Part shown: positions 1 through 9,207 of the stretch, in pieces
How the letters are laid out: each line of letters starts with the position of its first letter
Position numbering within the stretch: the first letter of the stretch is position 1
Source: Eubacterium barkeri
Lineage (GTDB): Bacteria; Bacillota; Clostridia; Eubacteriales; Eubacteriaceae
Direction of reading: 5' to 3'
NCBI RefSeq assembly: GCF_900107125.1
Contig: NZ_FNOU01000005.1
Span: 1-64,000 of the forward strand
DNA length: 64,000 nt
The notes under the pieces: generated by a model
Seen by the model: the letters and a program-made list of their open reading frames with translations, nothing else
Told to the model about the DNA's origin: nothing
Databases searched by the model: none
Made by a program: the position numbers and the translations under genes

Positions 1-279
1 CCCAGCAGTCGCTTGTTGCCAATCGCCTTTGGCTCTTGGACAAGCGTTGCATGGGTGCTATATCCCAAATCAAAGATTTGGATAGCACCGCAAGGCGCTG
101 ACGAACAAAGGGAAAGTTCTCATTCGTCAGTGCGCAAAACCTTCGGTTTTGATAGGGTTTAAGGCCGGTTAGCCTTCTTGATTTGATGAAAATCGAAACC
201 GCCAGCCCGCAGGGGCAGCCAGGGTTCTCGTATTTTTATCATCACCCTTCCCTGGGTTTGTCGACAGTCTGAAGCTTCC
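1..279. repeat. Structured intergenic DNA with nested inverted repeats
   Basis: No gene is supported here. Three hairpin-forming inverted repeats follow each other: arms GGTGCTAT (54-61) and ATAGCACC (82-89), arms CTGACGAA (98-105) and TTCGTCAG (123-130), and CAAAACC-TTC-GGTTTTG (135-151). This kind of palindrome-rich filler recurs at 16.4, 21.3 and 27.3 kb. The segment lies downstream of the minus-strand MATE gene. The gene to the left is outside the window. Confidence 0.5.
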
Positions 280-1650
280 TTAAAGGAAGCGCTGGTCCCT
301 GCTCGTCATCCGGCGGCAAAGCCGTGGGAAAATCAACAGGAATACGACAGTCGATACGCAGCAGGATACCACATCCGAAATAGGCTCGGCGTAGAAGGCT
401 GAACGGACCCCCCAGGTTATGGGCAGGGCCACCACACACAGAACATAGGTTCCTTTTCGGATAAAAGCCAGGGAAAAGGCCGTCCATACCCGCCCCAAAG
501 CGGTCAGTCCATCCACCAGCACATACTGGAAGGTCAAGGGAATCACCGCCAGGGTAAAGACACCCATGGCCCAAATGGCCAGACCCTGAATTTCCACATC
601 CGGGGTAAAGGCCCGGGCAAAGAGGGGCGCCACCCACCGGGTGACAAAAAACATCCCTGTGGTCAATATGAGACCAAAGGTCAAAATTACTTTAAGCGCC
701 TGTCGAATCCGCCCCACTGCCCGTCCCCCATAATTATAGCTTAAAACAGCCTGGGTTCCGCTGGTTAAGCCCCCCAAAGGACCCGTAATCAAAAAGAAAT
801 AGCTCTGGGCAATGGTCACTGCGGAAATAAAGACATCCCCCTGGGCCCCACCATAATGCTGGAGACTGGCATTCATCACAATAAGGATTACGCTGTCCGA
901 AGCCCAGATGAAAAATGTCGGCAGGCCAATGGTAACAATCTGCCGCCAAATCCGAAAATCGTAACCCCCAAAGGTGATCCGGACCGGCATCATCTTAGAG
1001 CGCAAAACCCCTATGGCAAAGAGACAGGAGAGCATTTGTGCGATAACCGTCGCCCAGGCCGCCCCCGCCACGCCCCAGCCCAATCCGATGATAAAAACCG
1101 CATCCAGCACAATATTGGTCACCGCCCCGATGAGCACTGTCACCATCCCCACCAAGGCAAAGCCCTGGCAGGTAATAAAATAATTCAGGCCAACCGCCAT
1201 CAACGCAAAAAACGACCCCAGGGTGTAGATCGTCAAATAGGTATCGGCATAGCCAAAAGTTGACGGACTCGCTCCGAAGCTCCGAATCAAAAAACCCTTT
1301 GAGCACAAAAAAATAACGGTCAACAGCAGGGACACCACCGCCAGCATCACGGTGCTGTTAGCCAATAGCCGTCGAGCCTCTGCCGTCTCCTTGGCGCCCA
1401 TCCGCATGGCCATGAGAATCGACCCTCCCAAGCCAATGAGAATCCCAAAGGAGGACAACAGGGTAACGATGGGGCCGCATACGCCCACCCCAGCCAGGGC
1501 CATTCCCCCAATCTCCGGAATATTTCCAATGAACATCCGATCGATGATACTGTAAAGCACATTCACCATCTGGGCCACCATTGCCGGAATCGCCAGGCGT
1601 GCCACCAAACCAATAATGGGGTCCCGCCCCAAATCATTACTTGCCTTCAT
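280..1650 (-). CDS. MATE family multidrug/cation antiporter
   Basis: A 456-residue integral membrane protein with about 12 hydrophobic segments and the MATE N-terminal pattern: LAIPAMVAQMVNVLYSIIDRMFIG near residue 16, then a GGSILMAMRMG turn near 75. Family members export cationic drugs or metabolites in exchange for Na+ or H+ across the cytoplasmic membrane, and length is normal. The ATG at 1650 has a GGAAGGA ribosome site. A promoter lies at 1688-1717, so it is probably monocistronic. A palindrome at the promoter suggests local control, but no regulator gene is adjacent. Substrate cannot be told from sequence. Confidence 0.88.
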   Translation of the reverse strand: MKASNDLGRDPIIGLVARLAIPAMVAQMVNVLYSIIDRMFIGNIPEIGGMALAGVGVCGPIVTLLSSFGILIGLGGSILMAMRMGAKETAEARRLLANSTVMLAVVSLLLTVIFLCSKGFLIRSFGASPSTFGYADTYLTIYTLGSFFALMAVGLNYFITCQGFALVGMVTVLIGAVTNIVLDAVFIIGLGWGVAGAAWATVIAQMLSCLFAIGVLRSKMMPVRITFGGYDFRIWRQIVTIGLPTFFIWASDSVILIVMNASLQHYGGAQGDVFISAVTIAQSYFFLITGPLGGLTSGTQAVLSYNYGGRAVGRIRQALKVILTFGLILTTGMFFVTRWVAPLFARAFTPDVEIQGLAIWAMGVFTLAVIPLTFQYVLVDGLTALGRVWTAFSLAFIRKGTYVLCVVALPITWGVRSAFYAEPISDVVSCCVSTVVFLLIFPRLCRRMTSRDQRFL

Positions 1651-1674
1651 TTCTTGTCATCCTTCCCGATGATA

Positions 1675-1717
1675 ATAGCCGACGGCTATCATAACACAGA
1701 TAAAGATTCCTTGGCAA
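1675..1717 (-). promoter_or_regulatory. Promoter and operator-like palindrome of the MATE gene
   Basis: On the minus strand TTGCCA (1712-1717) and TATGAT (1688-1693) are 18 bp apart. A perfect palindrome, ATAGCCG-A-CGGCTAT (1675-1689), touches the -10 and the expected start of transcription, where a repressor would act. It could also be a 5' hairpin in the RNA. Confidence 0.55.
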
Positions 1718-1754
1718 GGAAAGTCTTGAGAATTGATGGATATTTTCAGTTCCT

Positions 1755-3365
1755 CTATTCCAAAAGGGTATCCTGGTCCAAAAGCGTTATAACAAGGATA
1801 TCCCCTGCCGCTAATACCGTGCTCCCCTTGGGAATGATGATCCGATCCTCCCGCTGGACCATAATAACCAGACGCCGCTTCTCCATGGACAGCTCGGACA
1901 GGGGTTTGCCCACCATCTTATCCCCAGGCTCCAGCTTCCTTTCTTCAAAACGGACACCTTCAAGATCCTCTGTTGTTTTCGCACAAAGGATAATGCGGTC
2001 ATCGACCTTTAGAATCGTACTCCCGGTGGGAATGATAAACTCCGGCCCCCGTTGAATAAGGGCGATAATGGTACAGGGGGGCATTTGGATGTGATTCAGG
2101 GTACAGCCGCACCAGGGATGATCTGCCCGGAGAATAGAGCCTAAAAATTTGACTGGAGTCGTCTCACTATAATCCGAGAAGGTCTTCATGACATCCTCCT
2201 TCGCATCGATCATATCCAGATGACGGGCGATCCAGGGCAGAAGCGTCCCCTGGAACAAAATGGACCCCAGCACGACGAGGAAGACCATGTGAAACAAATC
2301 AGAAGCCGGGTCCACTGCCAGCATAGCCATGGTCATAAAGACCATGGAGGATGCCCCCCGGAGGCCCGCCCAGGAGACCAACATACACTGCCGCAGTGGT
2401 GCTCGGAAGGGGGCCATTAAGGCAAAGACCATTGCCGGTCTGGCCGCCAGGGTAATGAAGAGGCCGATGCATAATGCCGGGATAAAAACCTCTGGCAGTC
2501 GGGATGGAAAGGCCAGAAGCCCCAAGGCAAAGAACACGGCCATCTGCATCAGATCTGTGACCCCATCAAAGAAATGGACTAAAGCCCGCTTATCCACAAA
2601 ATCCACATTGCCCAGGCCGATGCCCAAAAGGTAAACCGAGAGATACCCATTGCCACCAAACCGAGTTGGAAGGGCATAAGCCAGAATGGTAATAGCTACC
2701 ACCAGGGCCATGGTAAATCCCGACGGCAGGTGCACCCGCTTTAATAACCATCCGGCACCACGGGCAAAGAGGAATCCAGCCAAACCCCCGATACATAATT
2801 GGGACGCCAATAACCCAAGGATCTGGGTGGTCCCCCCGGTTCCCAAAATCACCCCGATGCAAGACACGGTCAGCATGTAGGCAATGGGGTCATTGCTCCC
2901 ACTTTCCACTTCCAAGAGCGATGCCGTATGATATTTGAGGTTGAGGCGCTTCATCCGTAAAATGGAAAAGACGGAAGCCGCATCTGTTGCCGAAAGCACT
3001 GCCCCAGCCAGCCATCCCTCACCCCAGGAAAAGCCCAGGACGCCATGGCAAAACCAGGCTGTCAGCCCTGCTGTGACCACCACCCCAAGGGTGGAAAGAA
3101 GGGTAGCTTGCCCCACAATGGACCGAGCCTCCGCCAGCCGGGTCCCGAATCCGCCGTAAAAGATAATGAAGATCAACGCCACAGAGCACACCTGCTCCGT
3201 CAGGGCATAATTGTCAAAATCAATCCGCAAAATTCCATCAGTTCCAAAGGCCATCCCCAGGAAGATAAAAGCCAGCAGCACCGGAATCCCCATCCGGTCA
3301 GATAGCTTGTACAGGGCCAAACAGCATAGAATCGCTACTGCAATGAGTAGGAGATAATCGGTCAT
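1755..3365 (-). CDS. K+/H+ (CPA1/NhaP2-type) antiporter with TrkA-C regulatory domain
   Basis: A 536-residue protein. Residues 1 to about 390 form a 12-13 helix CPA-type exchanger with the ATDAASVFS signature near 126 and ESGSNDPIA near 152, where the paired acidic and Asn/Asp residues carry ion exchange. Residues about 400-536 are a soluble tail with two TrkA-C-like segments (IMPKGSTxL type repeats), usually nucleotide- or c-di-AMP-sensing. Predicted role: potassium or sodium efflux coupled to proton uptake for pH and turgor control. It ends about 100 bp before the MATE gene start in the same direction. Confidence 0.88.
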   Translation of the reverse strand: MTDYLLLIAVAILCCLALYKLSDRMGIPVLLAFIFLGMAFGTDGILRIDFDNYALTEQVCSVALIFIIFYGGFGTRLAEARSIVGQATLLSTLGVVVTAGLTAWFCHGVLGFSWGEGWLAGAVLSATDAASVFSILRMKRLNLKYHTASLLEVESGSNDPIAYMLTVSCIGVILGTGGTTQILGLLASQLCIGGLAGFLFARGAGWLLKRVHLPSGFTMALVVAITILAYALPTRFGGNGYLSVYLLGIGLGNVDFVDKRALVHFFDGVTDLMQMAVFFALGLLAFPSRLPEVFIPALCIGLFITLAARPAMVFALMAPFRAPLRQCMLVSWAGLRGASSMVFMTMAMLAVDPASDLFHMVFLVVLGSILFQGTLLPWIARHLDMIDAKEDVMKTFSDYSETTPVKFLGSILRADHPWCGCTLNHIQMPPCTIIALIQRGPEFIIPTGSTILKVDDRIILCAKTTEDLEGVRFEERKLEPGDKMVGKPLSELSMEKRRLVIMVQREDRIIIPKGSTVLAAGDILVITLLDQDTLLE

Positions 3366-3444
3366 GGGTACGCCTTCTTTCTTTTAATCTGGGGGAAGAA
3401 GTAAACATTCGTTCCGCTTCGCTTCTGGTGGCATCGTGTGAGGA

Positions 3445-3487
3445 TTAAAAAAAACAAGACGCTCTTCTCCTCTGGAGTGAACGTCTT
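3445..3487 (-). terminator. Rho-independent terminator after the PHP gene
   Basis: On the minus strand stem AAGACG/CGTCTT (3482-3487 with 3456-3461), strengthened by CTCC/GGAG inside, is followed by a run of T. It starts 9 bp after the PHP-domain stop codon. Confidence 0.8.
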
Positions 3488-3495
3488 CGTTTCGA

Positions 3496-4281
3496 TTAAA
3501 GTGTGAACCGGCCAACAACACTTTTTGTGGCTGGTGCTTTGTAAAAAGAAGGGCTTGTGGTGACAGTGCCCGTTCCCAGGATGACTTTCTCTGGGTTAAT
3601 GCACACTAAGTCCTGCCATTTCTCTTTCCCCACCAGGGTCATGCCGGCATCCGCCGCTTCGGGGTAAAGGGTATAGCCCTCGGCTTGGTGGGCATCGCTG
3701 CCTAACAGCTGGACCATATCATGGCGTAGCATTACCTCCAGAGTCCTCTGAGTAGCACCTCCGTAGTAGCCGATGAGGCTTAGGTAATTGGACTGAATCA
3801 GGGTCCCTGCCGCCATGAATTCCAAAAGCACATTGGGGTCCTCCTGGACGAAATCATAACGCTCAGGGTGGGCCAGGATGGTTTTCCTCCCGGACGCCCT
3901 TAGCTTCCCCATGAAATTCTGAATCCCCAGGGCAGTCCCTCCCTGCCGTCCGGTTTCCACCAGATAATAGGGACTATCCCCCAGGGTTTTAAAGGCACCG
4001 GTGCCAATTCGGCCAACCAGCTCGTAGTCGTAAAAAAGCTCACTGCCCAGGTAAAGGGTAATGGGAATACCCGCCTCATCCAGGGCCCGCTCTAAATGGG
4101 CCAGGCGTACCTGGTTCTCCCGAACCGTGGCGGTGTAATCCTGATACACCATATAATGGGGGGTTAACACCACGCCGGTATAGCCTACCCGGGCTGCCTC
4201 CGCCAACATGGCCAGACTGTCCTCAAGGCACTCCGCCCCATCATCCACCCCGTATAAAACGTGATTGTGCATATCGATCAT
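3496..4281 (-). CDS. PHP-domain tyrosine-protein phosphatase (CpsB/YwqE family)
   Basis: A 261-residue metal-dependent phosphoesterase. It opens with MIDMHNHVLYGVDDG, the PHP metal-binding motif (HxH plus DDG). Later metal ligands are in LTPHY near residue 40, AHPER near 140 and GSDAH near 195. CpsB-type enzymes dephosphorylate BY-kinases that control exopolysaccharide synthesis. No capsule genes are adjacent, so the substrate is open. The ATG at 4281 is chosen because GGAGG stands 8 bases upstream. A longer reading from a TTG at 4344 has no such site. It is 55 bp downstream of the helicase and probably cotranscribed. Confidence 0.82.
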   Translation of the reverse strand: MIDMHNHVLYGVDDGAECLEDSLAMLAEAARVGYTGVVLTPHYMVYQDYTATVRENQVRLAHLERALDEAGIPITLYLGSELFYDYELVGRIGTGAFKTLGDSPYYLVETGRQGGTALGIQNFMGKLRASGRKTILAHPERYDFVQEDPNVLLEFMAAGTLIQSNYLSLIGYYGGATQRTLEVMLRHDMVQLLGSDAHQAEGYTLYPEAADAGMTLVGKEKWQDLVCINPEKVILGTGTVTTSPSFYKAPATKSVVGRFTL

Positions 4282-4336
4282 CCCATCCACCTCCATGGTT
4301 TTATTATACGGTAATTTTTTGTTTTTTGCAATATTT

Positions 4337-6484
4337 TCATTCAATGATTCCCTTACTCAGACAAATGGCCAGGTTCAGCTTCTTCGCCCCGGCTGTCTCA
4401 AAACGCACCGTCGCCGTCTCCCCCTCCAGAGCAATAATCTCCCCAGGACCAAATCCCCCATGGGTAATGACGGTTCCAACTCCCCAGTTGGCAGGGACCG
4501 CAGCCTTAGGCATCACCTCCGGCCGGATATTGGCAGTCCCCATGCCCAAGCCCCTTTTGACCGGCGCTTTGTCCCCTGTGATGGATTTTTCCGCCACCTT
4601 CGCCACCGGCCGCCGGCCTAAATAATGTTCGACAAAACGGGATACTGGGCGGGCGGGGTTGTATCGTCCCTTATGCCCAACGGAAATAAACTCCAATTCT
4701 CCCTTTGCCCGAGTCACCCCCACATAAAACAAGCGAATTTCTTCATTCATCAGACGTTCCCCCTCCTCGGTGGGCTCCAAGGCCGCCCGACTGGGGAACT
4801 CGCCATCCACGGCATCAATGATGAAGACCTTCTCGAATTCCAGTCCCTTACTGGAATGAATGGTAGACAGCAGCACGCCTCTGCCTTTAGACTCCGTCTC
4901 TCCCCTGAGGATTGCAGCCAAATCCTCCAGACGCCTCCGAAAGCCGTCCCGGGTATCCTCCCGCTTAGAAAGAGTCTTTAGGATCTCCATTTTCTGGGTG
5001 AGCTGCTCCTCCCGACACCCCGTTTCTACCCGATACGCCAGGTACTCCCCGTAGCCCAGCTGGTGCTCAATATAATCCACTACTCGGGTCATGGGCAGGG
5101 TCTTCAGCCGCTGAAACCCCGCCTCCTGGTCCTGAACCCGCTCCACCAGCCACTCAGGAATCCCTGGTATGGTGTACAGGGCGTGGAATGCCGTCTCCCC
5201 AGGCTTTTTCCGTCTGAGGGCCTGCATCATGTTCTCCTTTGAGATACTGCAATTCATTTTATAGTAACTCTTTTCAAAGAGCTCCCCATCCCCGGGGTCT
5301 TCGGCCAAAGCCAGGAAGTCCAAGATATCCCGAACCACAAAATGGCTGAAAAACAGCGGATTATGCTCCTTTAGACGATAGGGTATCCCCTGGCGTTCGA
5401 ACAAATCCACCAGGGGGATGGCGGATTCATTGTTCCGATACAACACCGCCGTTTCCTTTCCTTCCTTTTGAACCGAATTCAACAGGAAAAGATACTGATC
5501 CTCCAGGGTTTTAACATATTCCTGAACCGCAGGGACTCCCAGGGCATTGGGGGTGGTCATCTTTTTGGGGTATCGCTCCTGGTTGAGGGTAATGAAGCGG
5601 TTAGCTGATGCCACCAGGGCTCCGGTACTTCGATAGTTCGTCTCCATAAGCATTACCTTTCCCTGGGGATAATGGGTCTCAAAATCCAATAATCCCTTGG
5701 GATAGGCGCCTCGAAAACCGTAAATACTCTGATCCTCATCCCCCACCATAAACAGGTTGCCCCACCGGGCCACCAGGAGATGGATCAGCTCAAACTGGAT
5801 TTTGGAGGTATCCTGGGCCTCGTCCACATTGATGTAGCGATAGCGCTCTGTAAAATGGGCCAGAAGAGCAGGGTATTTTTTAAGGAGCAGCCAGGCATAA
5901 CGCAGCATATCATCAAAGTCCATCAAATGAGCCCTTCGCTTGTACTGCTCATAGGCAGTGTATATCCGGGGAAAATCCAAATCCCCCACCTTAAAAGCAG
6001 CGATTTCCGCCTCATTTAACATCAGATTCTTGGTATAGGTAATCGCCGCAAGGATGTCCGCAATATCGTTATCCGAGGGATAGCTTTGAAACACCTGCCG
6101 AAAGAGCTCCCGAATAACCGCCCCCACATCCTGGAGCACATCAAAAGCCCGGCGACCGGTCTGTCTTTCATAGGTCCGGATGACGGAGAGGGCAAAACTA
6201 TGGATCGTTGAGAACCGCGGTGCCGCCCCTTCACCCCCCAGAATACTCCGGTAACGTCGTCCCAGATCCCTTGCCCCGGCCCGGGAAAAAGTCAGAGTGA
6301 GGATCTGATCCTCAGAAATCCCCAGTTCCCGAATCATATACCCCAGCCGACAGATGATGACCGTCGTCTTTCCACTTCCTGGCACCGCCAGAAGCAAGGT
6401 CGCCCCCTGGATTCGCGCCATGGCCTCCCGCTGCTGGGCATTCAGGGTGATGGCATACCGCTCCAAATATTGTGTGAGATCCAT
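4337..6484 (-). CDS. UvrD/Rep/PcrA-family ATP-dependent DNA helicase
   Basis: A 715-residue superfamily 1A helicase. Motif I is AVPGSGKTT near residue 30, motif II is VDEAQDTS near 215, motif III is GDEDQSIYGFRGA near 245, motif V is STIHSSKGLEFEKVF and motif VI is RLFYVGVTRAKGEL near 600. The C-terminal 100 residues carry a PcrA-like tail (GFGPGEIIALEGETATVRFETAG) expected to contact RNA polymerase. Role: unwinding in repair and replication restart. Start ATG 6484 follows AAGGAG by 6 bases. Length fits PcrA (about 720-750), but the middle domains are rather divergent, so UvrD-like is the safer name. Confidence 0.88.
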   Translation of the reverse strand: MDLTQYLERYAITLNAQQREAMARIQGATLLLAVPGSGKTTVIICRLGYMIRELGISEDQILTLTFSRAGARDLGRRYRSILGGEGAAPRFSTIHSFALSVIRTYERQTGRRAFDVLQDVGAVIRELFRQVFQSYPSDNDIADILAAITYTKNLMLNEAEIAAFKVGDLDFPRIYTAYEQYKRRAHLMDFDDMLRYAWLLLKKYPALLAHFTERYRYINVDEAQDTSKIQFELIHLLVARWGNLFMVGDEDQSIYGFRGAYPKGLLDFETHYPQGKVMLMETNYRSTGALVASANRFITLNQERYPKKMTTPNALGVPAVQEYVKTLEDQYLFLLNSVQKEGKETAVLYRNNESAIPLVDLFERQGIPYRLKEHNPLFFSHFVVRDILDFLALAEDPGDGELFEKSYYKMNCSISKENMMQALRRKKPGETAFHALYTIPGIPEWLVERVQDQEAGFQRLKTLPMTRVVDYIEHQLGYGEYLAYRVETGCREEQLTQKMEILKTLSKREDTRDGFRRRLEDLAAILRGETESKGRGVLLSTIHSSKGLEFEKVFIIDAVDGEFPSRAALEPTEEGERLMNEEIRLFYVGVTRAKGELEFISVGHKGRYNPARPVSRFVEHYLGRRPVAKVAEKSITGDKAPVKRGLGMGTANIRPEVMPKAAVPANWGVGTVITHGGFGPGEIIALEGETATVRFETAGAKKLNLAICLSKGIIE

Positions 6485-6507
6485 GGGTTCTCCTTCCTTC
6501 CCCTTCA

Positions 6508-6540
6508 TAAAAAAACACCCGCATCGACGGGTGCTTTTTA
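6508..6540. terminator. Bidirectional terminator
   Basis: Stem CACCCG (6516-6521) and CGGGTG (6528-6533) is flanked by A-rich and T-rich tracts on both strands. It separates the alcohol dehydrogenase end from the helicase start, both on the minus strand. Confidence 0.8.
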
Positions 6541-6549
6541 ACCGTTAAA

Positions 6550-7722
6550 TTATTCTGCCTTGGGGCAGCCATAGTAAACCATATCGAGAACCGAACCCAT
6601 TTCTTCCCGGGTGGGCTTAACCGGATTGGTCACTGTACATACATCCTTCATGGCTTTATCGATAATGATGTCTCGATTGGCTAAGAAATCCGATTCCTCT
6701 ACACCCTTATCCCGAAGGGTCAGGGGAATACTCATATCAATGGAAAGCTTGAAGATCATACGTACCAGCGTAGCCGCAGCCGTAGTCCCCGCATCACGAT
6801 GCATCCCCATGGCGTGGAGAAGCCGGGTGTACAGATATTCTGCCCGTTGATCCCCACCATTAAAAGCAACCACATAAGGCATAGTAATGGCGTTAGCCAG
6901 ACCGTGGGGCATGTGCCACTGGGCACCAATGGCATGGGCAATACTGTGGGTAATTCCCAGACCACCACTATTGAAGGCAATCCCTGCCATACAGGAGGCA
7001 ATTTGCATACTCGCCTTGGCTTCCAGATTACCACCGTTGGTATAGCATTCATAGAGGCTCTTAAAGACAAGCTCTGCGGCCTTGGCGGAATAGCACCGGG
7101 AGAAAGGATTATTATCCGTAGAAACATAGGACTCAATGGCATGGGTCAGGACATCCATCCCCGTAGCTGCCGTGGCCCCGGCCGGAACACTTTCAATGAG
7201 TTTAGGTTCTAAGATGGCTGCATCCGGCATCATCAAAATATCCGTCAACGGAATCTTGGTATTGTTCTTTTTATCCGTAATAACCGCGTACTCAGTCACT
7301 TCAGAGCCCGTCCCTGCGGTGGTCGGCATGGCAATAAAGTAGGGCTTCTTAATATAATCTTCTTCAAAAAAGATTTTCTTGAAATTATAGCAATAGTAAA
7401 TAATCGCTTTCGCAGAGTCGATGGCAGAGCCACCACCCAGCGCGATTAAAGCATCCGGCTTTTCCATGAGGATATGGGTCAAGCCCTTCTCGACGATTTC
7501 CGTGGAGGGGTCCGGCTCAACTTCATCGAAAACATGATATTTAATCCCGTGGGCATCCAACACATCCGTCAGCATTTTAAGCAGGCCAAACTTGACCATT
7601 CCTTCATCTGTTACAATACAAACCTGTTTAAAATCATGATTGCCAATTTCTTCAATGGCACCAATGCCGTAAAAGATTGCGGGTTTCACCTGGAAAAAGC
7701 GAACCTCATCCATTTTGCTCAT
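6550..7722 (-). CDS. Iron-containing alcohol dehydrogenase
   Basis: A 390-residue group III dehydrogenase. The NAD(P)-binding loop ALGGGSAIDSAKAI lies near residue 90. The Fe2+-binding region shows GMDVLTHAIESYVS near 190 and THSIAHAIGAQWHMPHGLAN near 255, supplying the Asp and three His ligands. The enzyme reduces aldehydes or oxidises alcohols in fermentation, and resembles clostridial butanol/1,3-propanediol dehydrogenases. Start ATG 7722 follows GAGGAGG. An upstream in-frame ATG at 7764 lacks a site. A consensus TATAAT lies at 7798-7803 on the minus strand, so it is likely transcribed alone, ending at the hairpin at 6508-6540. Confidence 0.9.
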   Translation of the reverse strand: MSKMDEVRFFQVKPAIFYGIGAIEEIGNHDFKQVCIVTDEGMVKFGLLKMLTDVLDAHGIKYHVFDEVEPDPSTEIVEKGLTHILMEKPDALIALGGGSAIDSAKAIIYYCYNFKKIFFEEDYIKKPYFIAMPTTAGTGSEVTEYAVITDKKNNTKIPLTDILMMPDAAILEPKLIESVPAGATAATGMDVLTHAIESYVSTDNNPFSRCYSAKAAELVFKSLYECYTNGGNLEAKASMQIASCMAGIAFNSGGLGITHSIAHAIGAQWHMPHGLANAITMPYVVAFNGGDQRAEYLYTRLLHAMGMHRDAGTTAAATLVRMIFKLSIDMSIPLTLRDKGVEESDFLANRDIIIDKAMKDVCTVTNPVKPTREEMGSVLDMVYYGCPKAE

Positions 7723-7885
7723 GCTGTCCTCCTCGATTTTCTCTATGATTTCACAGTGATTCATTTTTACAACGATTTAATGTTTAGATTTGATGATATT
7801 ATAACGCATTTGCACAAAAAGTTCAGGTGATGACAATAATTTAATGGAACTCAGCTAGTTTATACCTGTCAATATTTCAGTTCCC

Positions 7886-8683
7886 TCACAAAAGATACGC
7901 CACCGCATTCCCTCCACTGAGTCCCATAATGAGCACCATCGCTCCCACAAGCATCCAATCCGCCTGGCGGGTGGTCAGCCGCCCATTGAGGCGCCGTCCC
8001 AGTTCACTCCCCAGAATCCCAAAGGTCACCATTCCCAGGAGAATGGGAATATAAAAATCTGTCACACTTCCCCGAATCAATGAATACCCCGTGCTTGCCG
8101 CCTGGCTGAACAAAATAATGTACAAGCTATTCTGGGTCGCCGTCTTTGTCGCCATTGAAAAAAAATAGCATAATACCGCCACATTAAAGGGGCCACCGCC
8201 AATACCCAGAAACGCTCCAAACACCCCTAACACAAAGCCGATCATAAGGGTTATCCCCCTGGACTTAATCTGCTTAGGGGGGATTTTCGCCCGACGAAGA
8301 GTATAAATCAAGGTTGCTCCCGTTGCAAGAAAAAGTAACACCCCCTGGATACCACCAGCCGTATTAGGATCTTCAAAGAAAGTGGCGACCATCCGATAAA
8401 GCTGCTTTCCTGCCAATCCCCCAATGGCAGCACTCAAAGCCAGCAGTGTCCCTATCCTTAAATCAATGATAGATTCTCCTTTTATCAGAGTCCGCCCCAC
8501 ACTCCACAGAGTCATCCCCACCACGGTTACCCCTGACAGAAAATTGACCGTGGCCACAGGCATAAGCTGGGAAGCATCCAATACCGGCTTAATAATAACC
8601 CCGCCTCCCATACCGCAGATGGTTCCGATAAGACAGGAAAAAAGTGCAATACCATAAAATACAACGACCATTGTGTTCTTCAC
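7886..8683 (-). CDS. TSUP family (TauE/SafE, DUF81) permease
   Basis: A 265-residue membrane protein with about 8 helices and the TSUP hallmark glycine motifs in each half (GTICGMGGGVIIKP near 20 and GAFLGIGGGPFNVA near 155). TSUP proteins move sulfite, organosulfonates or other small anions. The substrate is unknown here. The start shown is a GTG very close to AGGAG. The ATG at 8671 is an alternative with a long spacing. No clear operon partner. Confidence 0.82.
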   Translation of the reverse strand: MKNTMVVVFYGIALFSCLIGTICGMGGGVIIKPVLDASQLMPVATVNFLSGVTVVGMTLWSVGRTLIKGESIIDLRIGTLLALSAAIGGLAGKQLYRMVATFFEDPNTAGGIQGVLLFLATGATLIYTLRRAKIPPKQIKSRGITLMIGFVLGVFGAFLGIGGGPFNVAVLCYFFSMATKTATQNSLYIILFSQAASTGYSLIRGSVTDFYIPILLGMVTFGILGSELGRRLNGRLTTRQADWMLVGAMVLIMGLSGGNAVAYLL

Positions 8684-8827
8684 TCTCCTAATTTATTCGA
8701 TGAACTTAGGATAGCATGGTCGTCAAAGGACTTAGTCACGCTTCGTTCATTTTTTAGAAGAGCTGCCCAGACAGCTTTCAGAGCGCAGATAAAGTGGTGA
8801 AGCACGGTCAGGGATTGTAAACCCATA
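8684..8827. other. Intergenic stretch upstream of the TSUP gene
   Basis: No gene, tRNA or strong terminator was recognised in these 144 bases. They hold the promoter region of the minus-strand permease gene and end at the promoter of the small RNA described next. Confidence 0.4.
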
Positions 8828-8855
8828 TTGACAAGCATCCCTAAAATGCTATAAT
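8828..8855 (+). promoter_or_regulatory. Consensus promoter for the antisense RNA
   Basis: A perfect TTGACA (8828-8833) and a perfect TATAAT (8850-8855) are 16 bp apart, aimed at a region with no plus-strand gene. It would start RNA near 8862, convergent with the small membrane peptide gene. Confidence 0.75.
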
Positions 8856-8861
8856 AAATAT

Positions 8862-8958
8862 AAAGACAGGCGCACTACTGGCTACGGCTGCGGTGCCCCG
8901 GAATTTAACTGTTTTTGAAAACCGCTAAATCTTATCAGGGACTAGCGGTTTTCTCTAT
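8862..8958 (+). ncRNA. Candidate antisense antitoxin RNA
   Basis: The RNA predicted from the consensus promoter runs about 95 nt and ends in a terminator with stem AAAACCGCTA/TAGCGGTTTT (8919-8952) followed by a T-rich stretch. It overlaps the last codons and the 3' region of the small peptide gene on the other strand. That 3' overlap is the arrangement of Bacillus type I pairs such as txpA/RatA and bsrG/SR4. The RNA itself is an inference from promoter plus terminator. Confidence 0.55.
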
Positions 8959-9073
8959 TTTCGAAGTATTCTCGATACGCTTTTTCTTCTGCCCTGGTCA
9001 GCTTTGTCGCGGCATGAAGCCACCACAAAAGCAAACCACAGCAACTAAAATAGCCGATTATAAACCGAATCAT
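8942..9073 (-). CDS. Small hydrophobic peptide, candidate type I toxin
   Basis: A 43-residue reading frame. ATG at 9073 has GGAGG 8 bases upstream; the stop is TAG at 8942. It begins MIRFIIGYFSCCGLLLWWLH, one membrane segment, followed by a charged amphipathic tail (LTRAEEKAYREYF then ENRENR). A single membrane span plus a short charged tail is the usual build of type I toxins. The ribosome site lies in a hairpin: AGGAGG pairs with CCCCCT (9078-9085 with 9090-9097), which would keep the full-length message silent. No sequence family was recognised. It could instead be an ordinary small membrane protein. Confidence 0.6.
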   Translation of the reverse strand: MIRFIIGYFSCCGLLLWWLHAATKLTRAEEKAYREYFENRENR

Positions 9074-9150
9074 AGGCGTCCTCCTGTCTAGGGGGACTTA
9101 TCCGCTACCGCAACCAGTAGGCCAGGCAGTACGCCTGTAAACACAGTATA
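9074..9150 (-). promoter_or_regulatory. Promoter and self-pairing leader of the small peptide gene
   Basis: An extended -10 (TGATATACT; TATACT at 9145-9150) lacks a good -35. The RNA would begin ACAGGCG near 9138. The first bases AGGCGT can pair with ACGCCT just before the ATG. The first ~35 nt also resemble the 5' end of the antisense RNA, so the two ends of the locus form an imperfect inverted repeat (8866-8897 against 9103-9138). Confidence 0.5.
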
Positions 9151-9207
9151 TCATAATTATTACAAATAAAAAATGCCAAACCTTTTGGTTTGACACGATT
9201 TTCTAAA

